From: Cryomorphaceae bacterium
GTDB lineage: Bacteria > Bacteroidota > Bacteroidia > Flavobacteriales > Schleiferiaceae
Assembly: GCA_020832345.1 (NCBI GenBank)
Contig: JAFIEY010000203.1
Span: 1-64,000, forward strand
Direction: 5' to 3'
DNA: 64,000 nucleotides
The notes beneath the pieces were generated by a model. That model saw only the letters and a program-made list of their open reading frames with translations, was not told where the DNA came from and did not search any database. Position numbers and translations under genes: made by a program. Below, one piece after another: positions 34,067 to 42,948 of the stretch (positions are counted from its first letter, which is position 1; each line of letters starts with the position of its first letter).

Positions 34067-35332
34067 TTAGTTGGTGCCAAAGGCGCCAATGAAGCTAGAT
34101 GGACCAGGTACGGTTACGGTTACACCACCGGCGCTAAGGCTGCTGCGGTATGGTGAAAATCCGGTATATCCAGCATTGGCTCCGGGTGCATTGGACTGCA
34201 AGCGGAAGTCAGCTCCGGAAGGAGGAACACCTTGCGTTTTGTTTGTAGAAACGCTGTAGTTTACAAACATAGGATCAACTTGAATGATGTCGTTTGGTTT
34301 CTCACGGGTCAAGCGATTGCCATTGGCATCAACATCTGTAGAAGGCCAGAAGTTATCTTCGTCAACGGGGTCGTTGGCGTAGTAGTGCTGGTAATCGTAA
34401 GGGATGTTAAGGGTATCGGGCAAACGGTCACCGCGTAAACGAAGACCAAAGCGGCAGTTTACGATAAGGTTGTTATATACTTTACCTTTTGCACCCTGCT
34501 CGTAGTTGATGGAACCACCACGACCAGCCTGAACACGACGGAAACCGCAGTTGATGAAGGTGTTGTTGTAGGTGTTGATTTCGGTTTGTGGCACACCGTC
34601 TCCTTCACCTGCGGGCTTGGAACCATTGGTGGCAACACCGTAGAACAAGTTGTAAGCAATATCTCCGGTGGTACCGTCTTTGGCGTTAAGGCCTTCTCCG
34701 CCGGTTTCGCCACAGTTGTAAAATGTACTGTGTACAATGGCAATACGCGCACCTCCATCAGGACGAATTCCATCGTCGGCGATGTTGCGAAGTGTACTGT
34801 GGTCGAAGATGAACACAGTAGAAGGACTGGACGTTAAGATCGCATAACGTGGATCGCCGGCATCGTAGCTGTCAGATTGACGGGCAGGAGCACCGGTGTA
34901 TTCAACAATGGTGTGGCGAAGAACAATCGCTTCGGCCGTAGCCATTCCCTGAATACCACCCCAAAATCCTTCAAATGCATTCGATACATCGCGGCGATCT
35001 TCAGGTACGGTAAACATAACCGGATTGGCTTCTGTTCCTTCAGAGATCAGGCTACCAAACACAGTGATTTCAGGACTGGTTTCGGGGGATAAACCGTCAC
35101 CGTCAAAGGCGAGAATCACACCGGGCTGAAGACGTAACTCCTGCCCTTCGGGGACAATAATGTCGGATGTAATTAGATAGGTCCCTGCTTCAAGTGTTCC
35201 AGACACCTCTCCGGAGAGATCGCCTCCACCATTTCCACCTGGCCCATTGTCCTCGTCGTCTTTACCACAAGAGGTAAAGGAAATCGCAGCGCCCAAAAAC
35301 AGAGCGGATGCTAAAAAAGTCAACTTTTTCAT
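34067..35332 (-). CDS. Surface lipoprotein with right-handed parallel beta-helix
   Basis: The 421-residue protein has a lipobox (SFTSC, Cys22), an acidic and glycine-rich linker (KDDEDNGPGGNGGGD), and then repeated coils typical of pectate-lyase-like beta-helices (IVLRHTIVEYTG; VFIFDHSTLRNIADDGIRPDGGARIAIVHSTFYNCG; TYNNTFINCGFRRV; KVYNNLIVNCRFGLRLRG). No catalytic site is evident. It lies 30 bp after the TonB receptor gene, so it may capture a ligand at the surface for it. Confidence 0.8.
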   Translation of the reverse strand: MKKLTFLASALFLGAAISFTSCGKDDEDNGPGGNGGGDLSGEVSGTLEAGTYLITSDIIVPEGQELRLQPGVILAFDGDGLSPETSPEITVFGSLISEGTEANPVMFTVPEDRRDVSNAFEGFWGGIQGMATAEAIVLRHTIVEYTGAPARQSDSYDAGDPRYAILTSSPSTVFIFDHSTLRNIADDGIRPDGGARIAIVHSTFYNCGETGGEGLNAKDGTTGDIAYNLFYGVATNGSKPAGEGDGVPQTEINTYNNTFINCGFRRVQAGRGGSINYEQGAKGKVYNNLIVNCRFGLRLRGDRLPDTLNIPYDYQHYYANDPVDEDNFWPSTDVDANGNRLTREKPNDIIQVDPMFVNYSVSTNKTQGVPPSGADFRLQSNAPGANAGYTGFSPYRSSLSAGGVTVTVPGPSSFIGAFGTN

Positions 35333-35362
35333 TTTGATTGATTTTAAGTGATTACTAGTTGA

Positions 35363-38272
35363 TTATTGATTAAAATTATAGCGTACCCCAAACAAAATGT
35401 TTCGATGGTAAAAGTCCCGTCGAACAAGTGTTTCTGTAGCGCTATTGGGTTGAAGTTCATTGATGCCCACCTGCGGCATGTGTGGCCGCTTGATGTATAG
35501 CTCATAAGGCGTGTCGAGTAAATTGGCTATTTTTACAAAGGCCACGAAATTTTTGGCAAAAGTCTTTTCGATTGAAAGGTCAAGTTGAATCATTTCTCTC
35601 ATCCACCAATCGGTGTCGAGACCCGCAGAGACCACGGCAATACGAGAACCGGTATAAACCATGGAGACTTGTGCGTTAAATCCCTTTTTCTTGTTTCTAT
35701 AAAAAAGTGACAAGTTTCCTATGTGTCGCGACTGACCTTGGAGAGGGCGGCTTTGCATTACATTTAGCAAAGTGGTGTCTCCAATTCCCAGCGTTTCGCG
35801 CTGAAGTGGCGTGAGCTGGTCATAATTATCTTCCGTGATTTCGGTACGCGTACGTTTGATGCTCTCAATTCGGGAATCGGTAAATGTGTAATTGGCTCGA
35901 ATTCCGAAATTCTTAAAATAGCCTTGGGTAAATCGCTTCATGTAATCTACCTCAATCCCTTGATTAATTGCAGTTTCCAAATTAACCGGGATAATGGTTG
36001 TGGATGGTGGCAAAAATTGCGGAAATTGCGGATCTGTTGGCGCCAATATGGCCTGCTCAATAGGGTTGTTGATGATTTTATAAAAACCTCCAATAAGAAT
36101 TTGATCGGTGGAGGTGGGGAAATATTCAAAACGCGCATCGAAGTTGTGGGCATCTACAGGTCGTAAATTTGGATTACCACCTTCCGGGCGAATTTCCTCT
36201 GTTCCAGGCCTGCGATAAGGAATAATCTCTAAAAAGCTCGGACGGGAAATGGAGCGGAAATACGATGAGCGTATGTTGGTTTTTCCGGTAGGCATGTGCT
36301 TGATGTGCAAACTTGGCAATATTGACCAATACTTTTGTTCGCCACCTGGGATGTTATCATTTTTAGTTATATACCCTTGGTTGGTGTGTTCGGCACGTAC
36401 ACCACCAATAAACTGGGTTTTATTTTTGCGAAACTGGAATTCTCCATAGTTGGCGATAATATCTTCGTACGACTGGTAATTCAATACGTGCGACGGCGTA
36501 CCACCACCATTGGTTATTCTCCATGAAAGATCTTCATAATTGGTTTCATAAGGTATGTATTCCTGAGAACCGGGATTAGGTCTAAATGAATATAAATCGA
36601 AGAAATTTTCTCTGCGTTTAATCCGTACTAACCCCCCCGCTTTAAGTTTTAAATCTAATTTTTTATACGTCGTTGGTGTCCATGTAAAATTGTAGTAACT
36701 TGCATAATCCTGATCGGAATTTTTTTCCCAGATTCGCACGATGTTTTCGTGTACCAACCAACGCAATTCACGTCCGGGGGTATCGTAATTTGAAACAGTA
36801 ATGATTTGTGAATTGTCTGGCATGTCTTGGGTGGCCAGGGAGTATACCAACGACCAATCAATGGTAAGTTCATCGCTCATTACATGCTCCCCCTGGAGGG
36901 TGGAATTGTAAATGCGCTGGCGATTGACTTGCGCGCGCCAGTTGTTTTCAAGTGTTCTTTCTAAATTCGCATCGCGCAATCCATCCTCCCAAATCACTCG
37001 GGTTTCATTGTTTTCAAGGTGAACCATGGCGTTGTACCAGCGGATTTTGTTTCGCTTGTTGATTTGATAATCCATCATTGAGTGGATACCGGCGCGTTCC
37101 TGCTCCACGGAGTATCTGCGGTCTTGAAATCGAGACACACGGGGATTCGGACTTCCAAACTCATTGTCGGAAATGCCAAATTCAATTCGATTGGCACCTC
37201 GAAATGTGTTCTGATAACTCGCGGCAACGATTACGCCGAGTTTCCCGTCCTTAAATCGATCACCGTAAGTAAATGACCCCAATGAGTTGGGACGTAAAGT
37301 ACCAGCAGCAAATGGATTGGGATTCAGATTGCGCTGCTCGAAGTTGAGGTTTTCCGTGCTGTAGTATTCTAAAGTTGCGACCCGGGCATCAGAAGGTGAG
37401 CGTTGCATGGGTGACTGAAAATCTACTGCGGAAGTGTTAAAATAGTCGTATGGTCGGTCAATAAATAAGGTGTTGAAACCAGAACTCATACTGGCGGTAA
37501 GGATTTTCTTTTTTGGTGCTTCCTTCATTCTAAGGTCAACAACGCCACCAATGGCATCCCCTTCCATTGATGGTGTCAATGATTTGGAAACGGCCAGTTG
37601 ATCCAGCAATTCAGCCGGGAAAATATCTAAGGGAATATAGCGGTTTTCGTTGTCGGGAGATGGGATTTTTATACCATTTACCAGGGTGTAATTGTACCTT
37701 TTATTCATGCCCCTTACAATGGCGTATTGACCATCTCCATTGGCATTCCGTTCTACGGTAAGTCCCGAAACGCGTTGGATTACGTTGGCTACCGTAATAT
37801 CAGGAGAGGCTTCTATGGTTTCTGCTGAAACGGCATTGAGAACTACTGCAGAATTCCTTTCGGCAGCACGCGCGCCTGCCTCGCTTGTGCCTTCATAACT
37901 TGTGGTAATGACAACTTCTCCCAAAAGTGACGGATCTTCCTTAAGCTTGATAACCTGAAAGACCACATCATTTTCGCCTTTTACCGTAATTTCAACCTCC
38001 TGCTTTAGAAAACCAATATAGGATATATAAGCTTTGTGAGTTCCTTTGGGTAAAGTCCCTAGGGAAAAGGTTCCGTCAATGTTGGTTGTGATATGAAGGT
38101 TTAAATCTAAAATTGAAACTGTGGCTCCAATTAGTGGTTCGTTGTCTTCTGAAACGACCTTTCCTTCAAATTTTGCAGGAAAAACGTAATGGCTCAAGAG
38201 TAGTAAACCCGAGATAAACCAAGATTTTTTTGCGCGGGGAAATTGTTTTTTTGATCCGTGGTGGTGGAACAT
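35363..38272 (-). CDS. TonB-dependent receptor with carboxypeptidase-like domain
   Basis: From the ATG at 38272 the product is 969 residues. After a signal peptide come a carboxypeptidase-like domain (FEGKVVSEDNEPLIGATVSILDLN, about 30-115) and a plug (VANVIQRVSGLTVERNANGDGQYAIVRGMNKRYNYTLVNG, about 150-260). The plug is followed by a 22-strand-type barrel ending ILFGVRYNFNQ. The plug with PLDIFPAELLDQLAVSKSLTPSMEGDAIGGVVDL is typical of non-SusC receptors. There is no SusD gene; instead two lipoprotein genes follow in the same operon. The transported ligand is unknown. Confidence 0.92.
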   Translation of the reverse strand: MFHHHGSKKQFPRAKKSWFISGLLLLSHYVFPAKFEGKVVSEDNEPLIGATVSILDLNLHITTNIDGTFSLGTLPKGTHKAYISYIGFLKQEVEITVKGENDVVFQVIKLKEDPSLLGEVVITTSYEGTSEAGARAAERNSAVVLNAVSAETIEASPDITVANVIQRVSGLTVERNANGDGQYAIVRGMNKRYNYTLVNGIKIPSPDNENRYIPLDIFPAELLDQLAVSKSLTPSMEGDAIGGVVDLRMKEAPKKKILTASMSSGFNTLFIDRPYDYFNTSAVDFQSPMQRSPSDARVATLEYYSTENLNFEQRNLNPNPFAAGTLRPNSLGSFTYGDRFKDGKLGVIVAASYQNTFRGANRIEFGISDNEFGSPNPRVSRFQDRRYSVEQERAGIHSMMDYQINKRNKIRWYNAMVHLENNETRVIWEDGLRDANLERTLENNWRAQVNRQRIYNSTLQGEHVMSDELTIDWSLVYSLATQDMPDNSQIITVSNYDTPGRELRWLVHENIVRIWEKNSDQDYASYYNFTWTPTTYKKLDLKLKAGGLVRIKRRENFFDLYSFRPNPGSQEYIPYETNYEDLSWRITNGGGTPSHVLNYQSYEDIIANYGEFQFRKNKTQFIGGVRAEHTNQGYITKNDNIPGGEQKYWSILPSLHIKHMPTGKTNIRSSYFRSISRPSFLEIIPYRRPGTEEIRPEGGNPNLRPVDAHNFDARFEYFPTSTDQILIGGFYKIINNPIEQAILAPTDPQFPQFLPPSTTIIPVNLETAINQGIEVDYMKRFTQGYFKNFGIRANYTFTDSRIESIKRTRTEITEDNYDQLTPLQRETLGIGDTTLLNVMQSRPLQGQSRHIGNLSLFYRNKKKGFNAQVSMVYTGSRIAVVSAGLDTDWWMREMIQLDLSIEKTFAKNFVAFVKIANLLDTPYELYIKRPHMPQVGINELQPNSATETLVRRDFYHRNILFGVRYNFNQ

Positions 38273-38378
38273 TGGCTTGTGTTTACAGGTGTTAATTATC
38301 ACGCTGCAAACCTACCCCTTTGGTATTACCCCAATGTAAATGAGTGTTATCTATGGGTTAACAAACCCCACACTTATG

Positions 38379-39701
38379 TTATGGCAATGTTACCGATTTG
38401 GCGCCATTCCGCTTGGCTACTCTGTCAAATAAAACGCTGGCTGTCATATCTCCTGCAACATTTACCGCTGCCCGACACATGCCCAAGAAACTGTCAACCC
38501 CAATGATCATGGCGATACCTTCTAATGGTATGCCTACCCCCGAAAGGACTGTGCCCAGTATAACGATGCCCGCACCCGGACTGGATGGGGTTCCGATACT
38601 GGCCGCTACGGTGGTGGTAACAATAAGTAATATGTGGGCTGTGGTCAATTCAATTCCATAGACCTGCGCAATAAAAATCGTCGCTACTGCCTGATAAAGG
38701 GCCGTTCCGTTCATGTTTACCGTAGCGCCAATGGGAATGATAAATCGACTGATGCTCGGCTCTACGTCCAATCGCTCCTCCAGTGTTTTCATGCTCATGG
38801 GCATGACCGCAGCAGAACTGGCTACGGAAAATGCCAATAACAATAGATCCTTGGTTTCACGTAAAAACATTCGCGGCGCCATGCCGGCAAAGAATTTTAA
38901 TATGATTAGGTATAGGGCCAGCAATATCAGCAAACCGACAATGACGGTTAATACGTAAACCCCGAGACTGAGCAATGCGCCGAATCCCACGCGGGCAATG
39001 ATTTGTGAAATAAGACCAAATACCGCAAAAGGCGCTATTTTCATCGCCCACTTGATAACGGTCATACAAACTTCTTGCGTGGCGAATAATACCCCAACCA
39101 ATGGATTCGCAGCTTCTTGTCTTATATTGGTTAAGGCAATTCCAATAACAATGGAAAAAATTACGATACTCAACATTTCCCCACCCAATATAGCCTGAAG
39201 GGGATTGGACGGCAGGAGGTTGGTAATGCGAGAAGGCAAACTCCTTTCCGATGCAAGTTGATCGGCAACCATGGCGCTGGTTTGTGCCCCTACATCATCT
39301 GTTACCATGGAAGCAAAGTTTCCGGGCTTTACCACCAATGCAATTAGAACGCCAATGGCGATGGCCACCGCAGTGGTCACCAAAAAGTAAATACCGATTC
39401 TGGCACCCACGGTTTTTAATTGTTCTGCATTGTCACCACCGGCAATACCCTGTATAATGGAACTCACCACCAAGGGAATCATGATCATCTGTACAAGTCG
39501 CAAAAAAACATTTCCTGGAAGAGCCGTCCACGAGGTAATCAACTCCACTTTATCTTGCGAAATAAGGCCGACATCAGGACCGAGTAATACACCAAATCCG
39601 ATTCCTAAAAACATGCCTGTAAGCACTTTAACCCAAAGTTTGGATTCTACTAAACTTTGAAGATAGTGGTTGAGTAGCTTGATGGGGCGAAATTGAACCA
39701 T
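38379..39701 (-). CDS. Dicarboxylate/amino acid:cation symporter (DAACS)
   Basis: The 440-residue inner-membrane protein belongs to the GltP/DctA family. Hallmarks are MIMIPLVVSSIIQGIA in the first half, the serine-rich hairpin LAFSVASSAAVMPMSMK, the NMNGTALYQ motif (NMDGT in many members), the second hairpin tip ASIGTPSSPGAG, and GVDSFLGMCRAAVNVAGD. These bind sodium or protons and the acidic substrate. The Asn in NMNGT and the Asp in GVDSF are in place. It is divergent from the SLC13 permease gene, and a single-gene unit. Confidence 0.93.
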   Translation of the reverse strand: MVQFRPIKLLNHYLQSLVESKLWVKVLTGMFLGIGFGVLLGPDVGLISQDKVELITSWTALPGNVFLRLVQMIMIPLVVSSIIQGIAGGDNAEQLKTVGARIGIYFLVTTAVAIAIGVLIALVVKPGNFASMVTDDVGAQTSAMVADQLASERSLPSRITNLLPSNPLQAILGGEMLSIVIFSIVIGIALTNIRQEAANPLVGVLFATQEVCMTVIKWAMKIAPFAVFGLISQIIARVGFGALLSLGVYVLTVIVGLLILLALYLIILKFFAGMAPRMFLRETKDLLLLAFSVASSAAVMPMSMKTLEERLDVEPSISRFIIPIGATVNMNGTALYQAVATIFIAQVYGIELTTAHILLIVTTTVAASIGTPSSPGAGIVILGTVLSGVGIPLEGIAMIIGVDSFLGMCRAAVNVAGDMTASVLFDRVAKRNGAKSVTLP

Positions 39702-39743
39702 GATGGGGTGTTTTTATCCAGCAAAAATAAAGGCAAATCAGTA

Positions 39744-39774
39744 TTGGTAAAGAATTTTGATTGCGCTACCTTTA
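39744..39774 (+). promoter_or_regulatory. Putative promoter of the SLC13 permease gene
   Basis: TTG (39744-39746), 20 nt, then TACCTTTA (39767-39774), one base off TAnnTTTG, 25 nt before the ATG. Confidence 0.4.
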
Positions 39775-39799
39775 CGACTAAATCCAACCGATTTTAAAA

Positions 39800-41578
39800 A
39801 TGGATCACTATATCGTTTTTGCCACGCTGGCATTGGTGTTCTCACTTTTTATTTGGGGCAAAATTCGCCACGATTTTGTGGCCATGATCGGTCTGTTTGT
39901 TCTTCTCGTTGCCGGCGTTGTTCCTTCAGAAACGGCGTTTAGTGGATTTGGTCACCCCGCAGTGATTACCGTTGCGGCCATCCTTATTATAGGTAAAGCG
40001 CTCGAAAATTCAGGTTTGATTGATGTGGTGGGAAATGCGCTTTCCGGCATGGGCAACAACCTGCTTCTTCACATTGCCGTACTTTGTGTTTTGGTGGCTA
40101 CCGCCTCCGCATTTATGAATAATGTGGGCGCTCTTGCACTGATGATGCCGGTGGCCATTCACCTCGCCAATGAAAGTGGTTACTCCCCTTCTAAAATACT
40201 TATGCCCATCGCATTTTCTTCGCTGCTGGGTGGTATGGTTACTTTGTTTGGTACCCCGCCAAATATCATTATCGCTACTTTTCGGGCAGATGTAGTGGGC
40301 CAACCTTTTGGAATGTTTGATTTCTCTCCGGTTGGTTTGGTGGTGGCGTTGGTCGGACTGGTATTTATTATCCTCATTGGCTGGCGGTTTATTCCCCATA
40401 GAAAGTCCAGAAACAGGGATAATCAACTTTTTGAAATTGAAGACTATATTACCGAAGTGCTGGTTTCCAAAGAATCCATTCTAAAAGGGAAAACCATAAA
40501 GGAGGTAGCGGATATGATAAATGACGAAGTTCATATTCTCGGTTTGGTGCGGTTGGGACAAAGGATTAACCTTCCCTCCGAAAATGAAACCCTCGATGTT
40601 GACGATATCATCATTCTTGAAACTGAAGCCGATGAATTGCAAAACTTTTTGTCCAATACGGGAACGACTTTGGTTGGTGGGAAAAAGTTTCGTGCGGATG
40701 CAGAGGGTGCAGATAAAATCAAGGTTGCCGAGGCGGTGATAATGTCAGACTCTCCGTTAATTGGTAGAACTGCGGCCAATCTGCGGATGCGAAGCAGATA
40801 TGGAGTAAACCTTATCGCTATTGCACGCAGGGAAAGAAAAATAAGAAAGCGGATTGATCATGCCGTTTTTCAAGGTGGCGATGTGTTGTTGCTTCAGGGT
40901 AGGGAACATTTTCTCGAAGAATCTATTGCCCAAATGGGTTGTCTGCCACTGGCAAAACGCGAAATTAGATTCGGTTATAGGACGAAAATTCCCCTCGCTT
41001 TAGGCATTTTCTTTACCGCCATTGTTTTGGTGGTTACGGGTTTGCTTCCGGTTGAGGTTTCTTTTTCCATGGCAGCGGTAACCATGATATTGGCAGGTGT
41101 GCTTCCCATTAGGAAGTTTTACACCAGCGTAAATTGGCCGGTCATCGTGCTTTTGGGCGCTATGATTCCGGTTGGAGAGGCTTTGGAAACCAGCGGAGGC
41201 GCTGCCCTTATCGCTGAAAAAATACAACTGTTGGGCGATTATTTACCTGTTTGGGGTGTACTCGCCGTACTTATGGCCACCACAATGATTTTAAGTGATG
41301 TGGTAAATAATGCGGCAACGGTGGTGCTTATGGCGCCGGTAGCCATGGGCATCGCAGAGGGTTTTGGCCATTCTGTTGATCCCTACCTTATGGCCGTTGC
41401 CATCGGTGCTTCCAGTGCATTTTTAACCCCAATTGGTCATCAATCCAATACCCTCGTCATGGGGCCGGGGGGCTACCGTTTTACCGATTATTGGCGCATG
41501 GGACTGCCATTGGATATTTTAATAATCGCCGTCGCCATTCCTATGATTTTAACCATTTGGCCGATTGTTTCACCATGA
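39800..41578 (+). CDS. SLC13-family permease with two TrkA-C domains
   Basis: The 592-residue protein is a sodium/anion-type permease split by a soluble insert. The first membrane half contains ASAFMNNVGALALMMPVAIHLA and GGMVTLFGTPPNIIIA. Residues about 210-380 hold two RCK-C domains (ILKGKTIKEVADMINDEVHILGLVR; SPLIGRTAANLRMRSRYGVNLIAIARR). The second half has SDVVNNAATVVLMAPVAMGIA and SSAFLTPIGHQSNTLVMGPGGYRFTDYWRMG. Such proteins carry sulfate or dicarboxylates; the substrate is not clear here. It overlaps the next gene by 4 bp (ATGA). Confidence 0.92.
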   Translation: MDHYIVFATLALVFSLFIWGKIRHDFVAMIGLFVLLVAGVVPSETAFSGFGHPAVITVAAILIIGKALENSGLIDVVGNALSGMGNNLLLHIAVLCVLVATASAFMNNVGALALMMPVAIHLANESGYSPSKILMPIAFSSLLGGMVTLFGTPPNIIIATFRADVVGQPFGMFDFSPVGLVVALVGLVFIILIGWRFIPHRKSRNRDNQLFEIEDYITEVLVSKESILKGKTIKEVADMINDEVHILGLVRLGQRINLPSENETLDVDDIIILETEADELQNFLSNTGTTLVGGKKFRADAEGADKIKVAEAVIMSDSPLIGRTAANLRMRSRYGVNLIAIARRERKIRKRIDHAVFQGGDVLLLQGREHFLEESIAQMGCLPLAKREIRFGYRTKIPLALGIFFTAIVLVVTGLLPVEVSFSMAAVTMILAGVLPIRKFYTSVNWPVIVLLGAMIPVGEALETSGGAALIAEKIQLLGDYLPVWGVLAVLMATTMILSDVVNNAATVVLMAPVAMGIAEGFGHSVDPYLMAVAIGASSAFLTPIGHQSNTLVMGPGGYRFTDYWRMGLPLDILIIAVAIPMILTIWPIVSP

Positions 41579-42948
41579 GAAATCTACTCATCGCGCTTTT
41601 TTTAACTTTTTCGTCCTTAGGCGCTAATTTGTTTAAAGGGGACTGGACGCATGCGCCTTTGATAGAATGGGATGTTATAAATTATTACGGCTATGTACCC
41701 TATATCAATTTACACAAGAATCCTAACATTAAAGTTTGGAACTCGCATAGGGTACCCACCTTTTTGTATTATTACGAAAATTCATCGCCGGAAAAAATGA
41801 CCATGGGAATGGCCGTCATATATACGCCGGGGTTTTGGGTTGCCCATGCTTTGGCAAATTCTTTAGGACATGAATCCAACGGTTTGACAAGACCATACCA
41901 AATAGCCGTACACTTTTCACTTTACTTGTATTTGTTTTTGGGTTGGTGGGCACTTTTGGCATTTTGGAAAAAACTCCGGTATCCCACTTGGTCGGTTATT
42001 GTTGCAGCCTGTTTGCTGCTGTTCGGAACCAATCTCGCCTTCTATTCCGTGGATCAACCCGCCATGACCCACGGTTTCACCTTTTCTCTTGTTTCTATCT
42101 TGCTCTATGTGAGTGCGCTGTGGTGGGATAAGAAAAAATTATTTCACTTGCTGTCATTGGCGGCTTTGTTGGGTCTCATTGTTTTGATTCGCCCGGTAAA
42201 TGCCATGTTTATTTTATTACCACTGCTAATCGGATTGGCTTTTTATCCCCCCAAAAAGGTCTTTGCCGTGGTTTGGGAAAATAAATGGGGCATGCTGTTG
42301 GGCATCGTCGTTGGTTTGGCCGTAATCTTTCCGCAGTTGTGGTATTGGAAAAGTGGTTTTGACAAATGGTTCATTTATTCCTACGGTGATGAGCGGTTTT
42401 TTTGGCGATCACCAAATATCCTAAATGGATTATTTTCATATAGAAAGGGTTGGTTTCTCTATACGCCATTGGGAATGGCCATGCTGTTGGGATTTATTCC
42501 ACTTTTTAAGAAAAATAAATGGATGGCCACGGGAATGCTCTCATTCTTATTGCTGTTTATTTATGTGGCATTTTCGTGGTGGTGTTGGTGGTATGGGGGT
42601 TCTTTTAGTCAGCGGGTGATGATTGATATTTACCCGCTGTTGAGTGTGCCGCTCATTCACCTCATTATGATGTTTAAGCCAAAATCATTATCCTTGATTT
42701 TTGGTGGATTATTGTTTGTCGGTTTTATTTCCTATAACTTGGTTTCAATAGCTCAATTTCGGAAAAAGTTAATCCACCACGATGCCAATAGCAAGTGCAG
42801 CTTTCACCTCAATTTTATGAAAATAAATACGCCAAAACACGATTGGTGGGATTTATTATACCAGCCTGATTACGATGCGGCCATGAAAAATGAGGAGGTA
42901 TATCCTCCGCAAGAAGGTTGGAAAGATTATTGTCATTCTCGAAAATAA
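41575..42948 (+). CDS. Polytopic membrane protein, GT-C-like
   Basis: From the ATG at 41575, overlapping the permease stop as ATGA, the product is 457 residues with about ten membrane helices. The first periplasmic loop holds a DWTHAPLIEWDVINYYGYVPYINLHKN segment, and a later loop has WWCWWYGGSFSQRVMIDIYPLL. This layout resembles the membrane glycosyltransferases and mannosyltransferases of the GT-C group, though no catalytic DxD is certain. Its 3' end overlaps the convergent murF-alr gene by 16 bp. The role is probably lipid-linked sugar transfer, but this is inferred. Confidence 0.75.
   Translation: MRNLLIALFLTFSSLGANLFKGDWTHAPLIEWDVINYYGYVPYINLHKNPNIKVWNSHRVPTFLYYYENSSPEKMTMGMAVIYTPGFWVAHALANSLGHESNGLTRPYQIAVHFSLYLYLFLGWWALLAFWKKLRYPTWSVIVAACLLLFGTNLAFYSVDQPAMTHGFTFSLVSILLYVSALWWDKKKLFHLLSLAALLGLIVLIRPVNAMFILLPLLIGLAFYPPKKVFAVVWENKWGMLLGIVVGLAVIFPQLWYWKSGFDKWFIYSYGDERFFWRSPNILNGLFSYRKGWFLYTPLGMAMLLGFIPLFKKNKWMATGMLSFLLLFIYVAFSWWCWWYGGSFSQRVMIDIYPLLSVPLIHLIMMFKPKSLSLIFGGLLFVGFISYNLVSIAQFRKKLIHHDANSKCSFHLNFMKINTPKHDWWDLLYQPDYDAAMKNEEVYPPQEGWKDYCHSRK

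Noticed and set aside
35363-38272. SusC of a SusCD polysaccharide locus
   Set aside because: No SusD-like gene follows, and the plug motifs are those of other TonB receptors.
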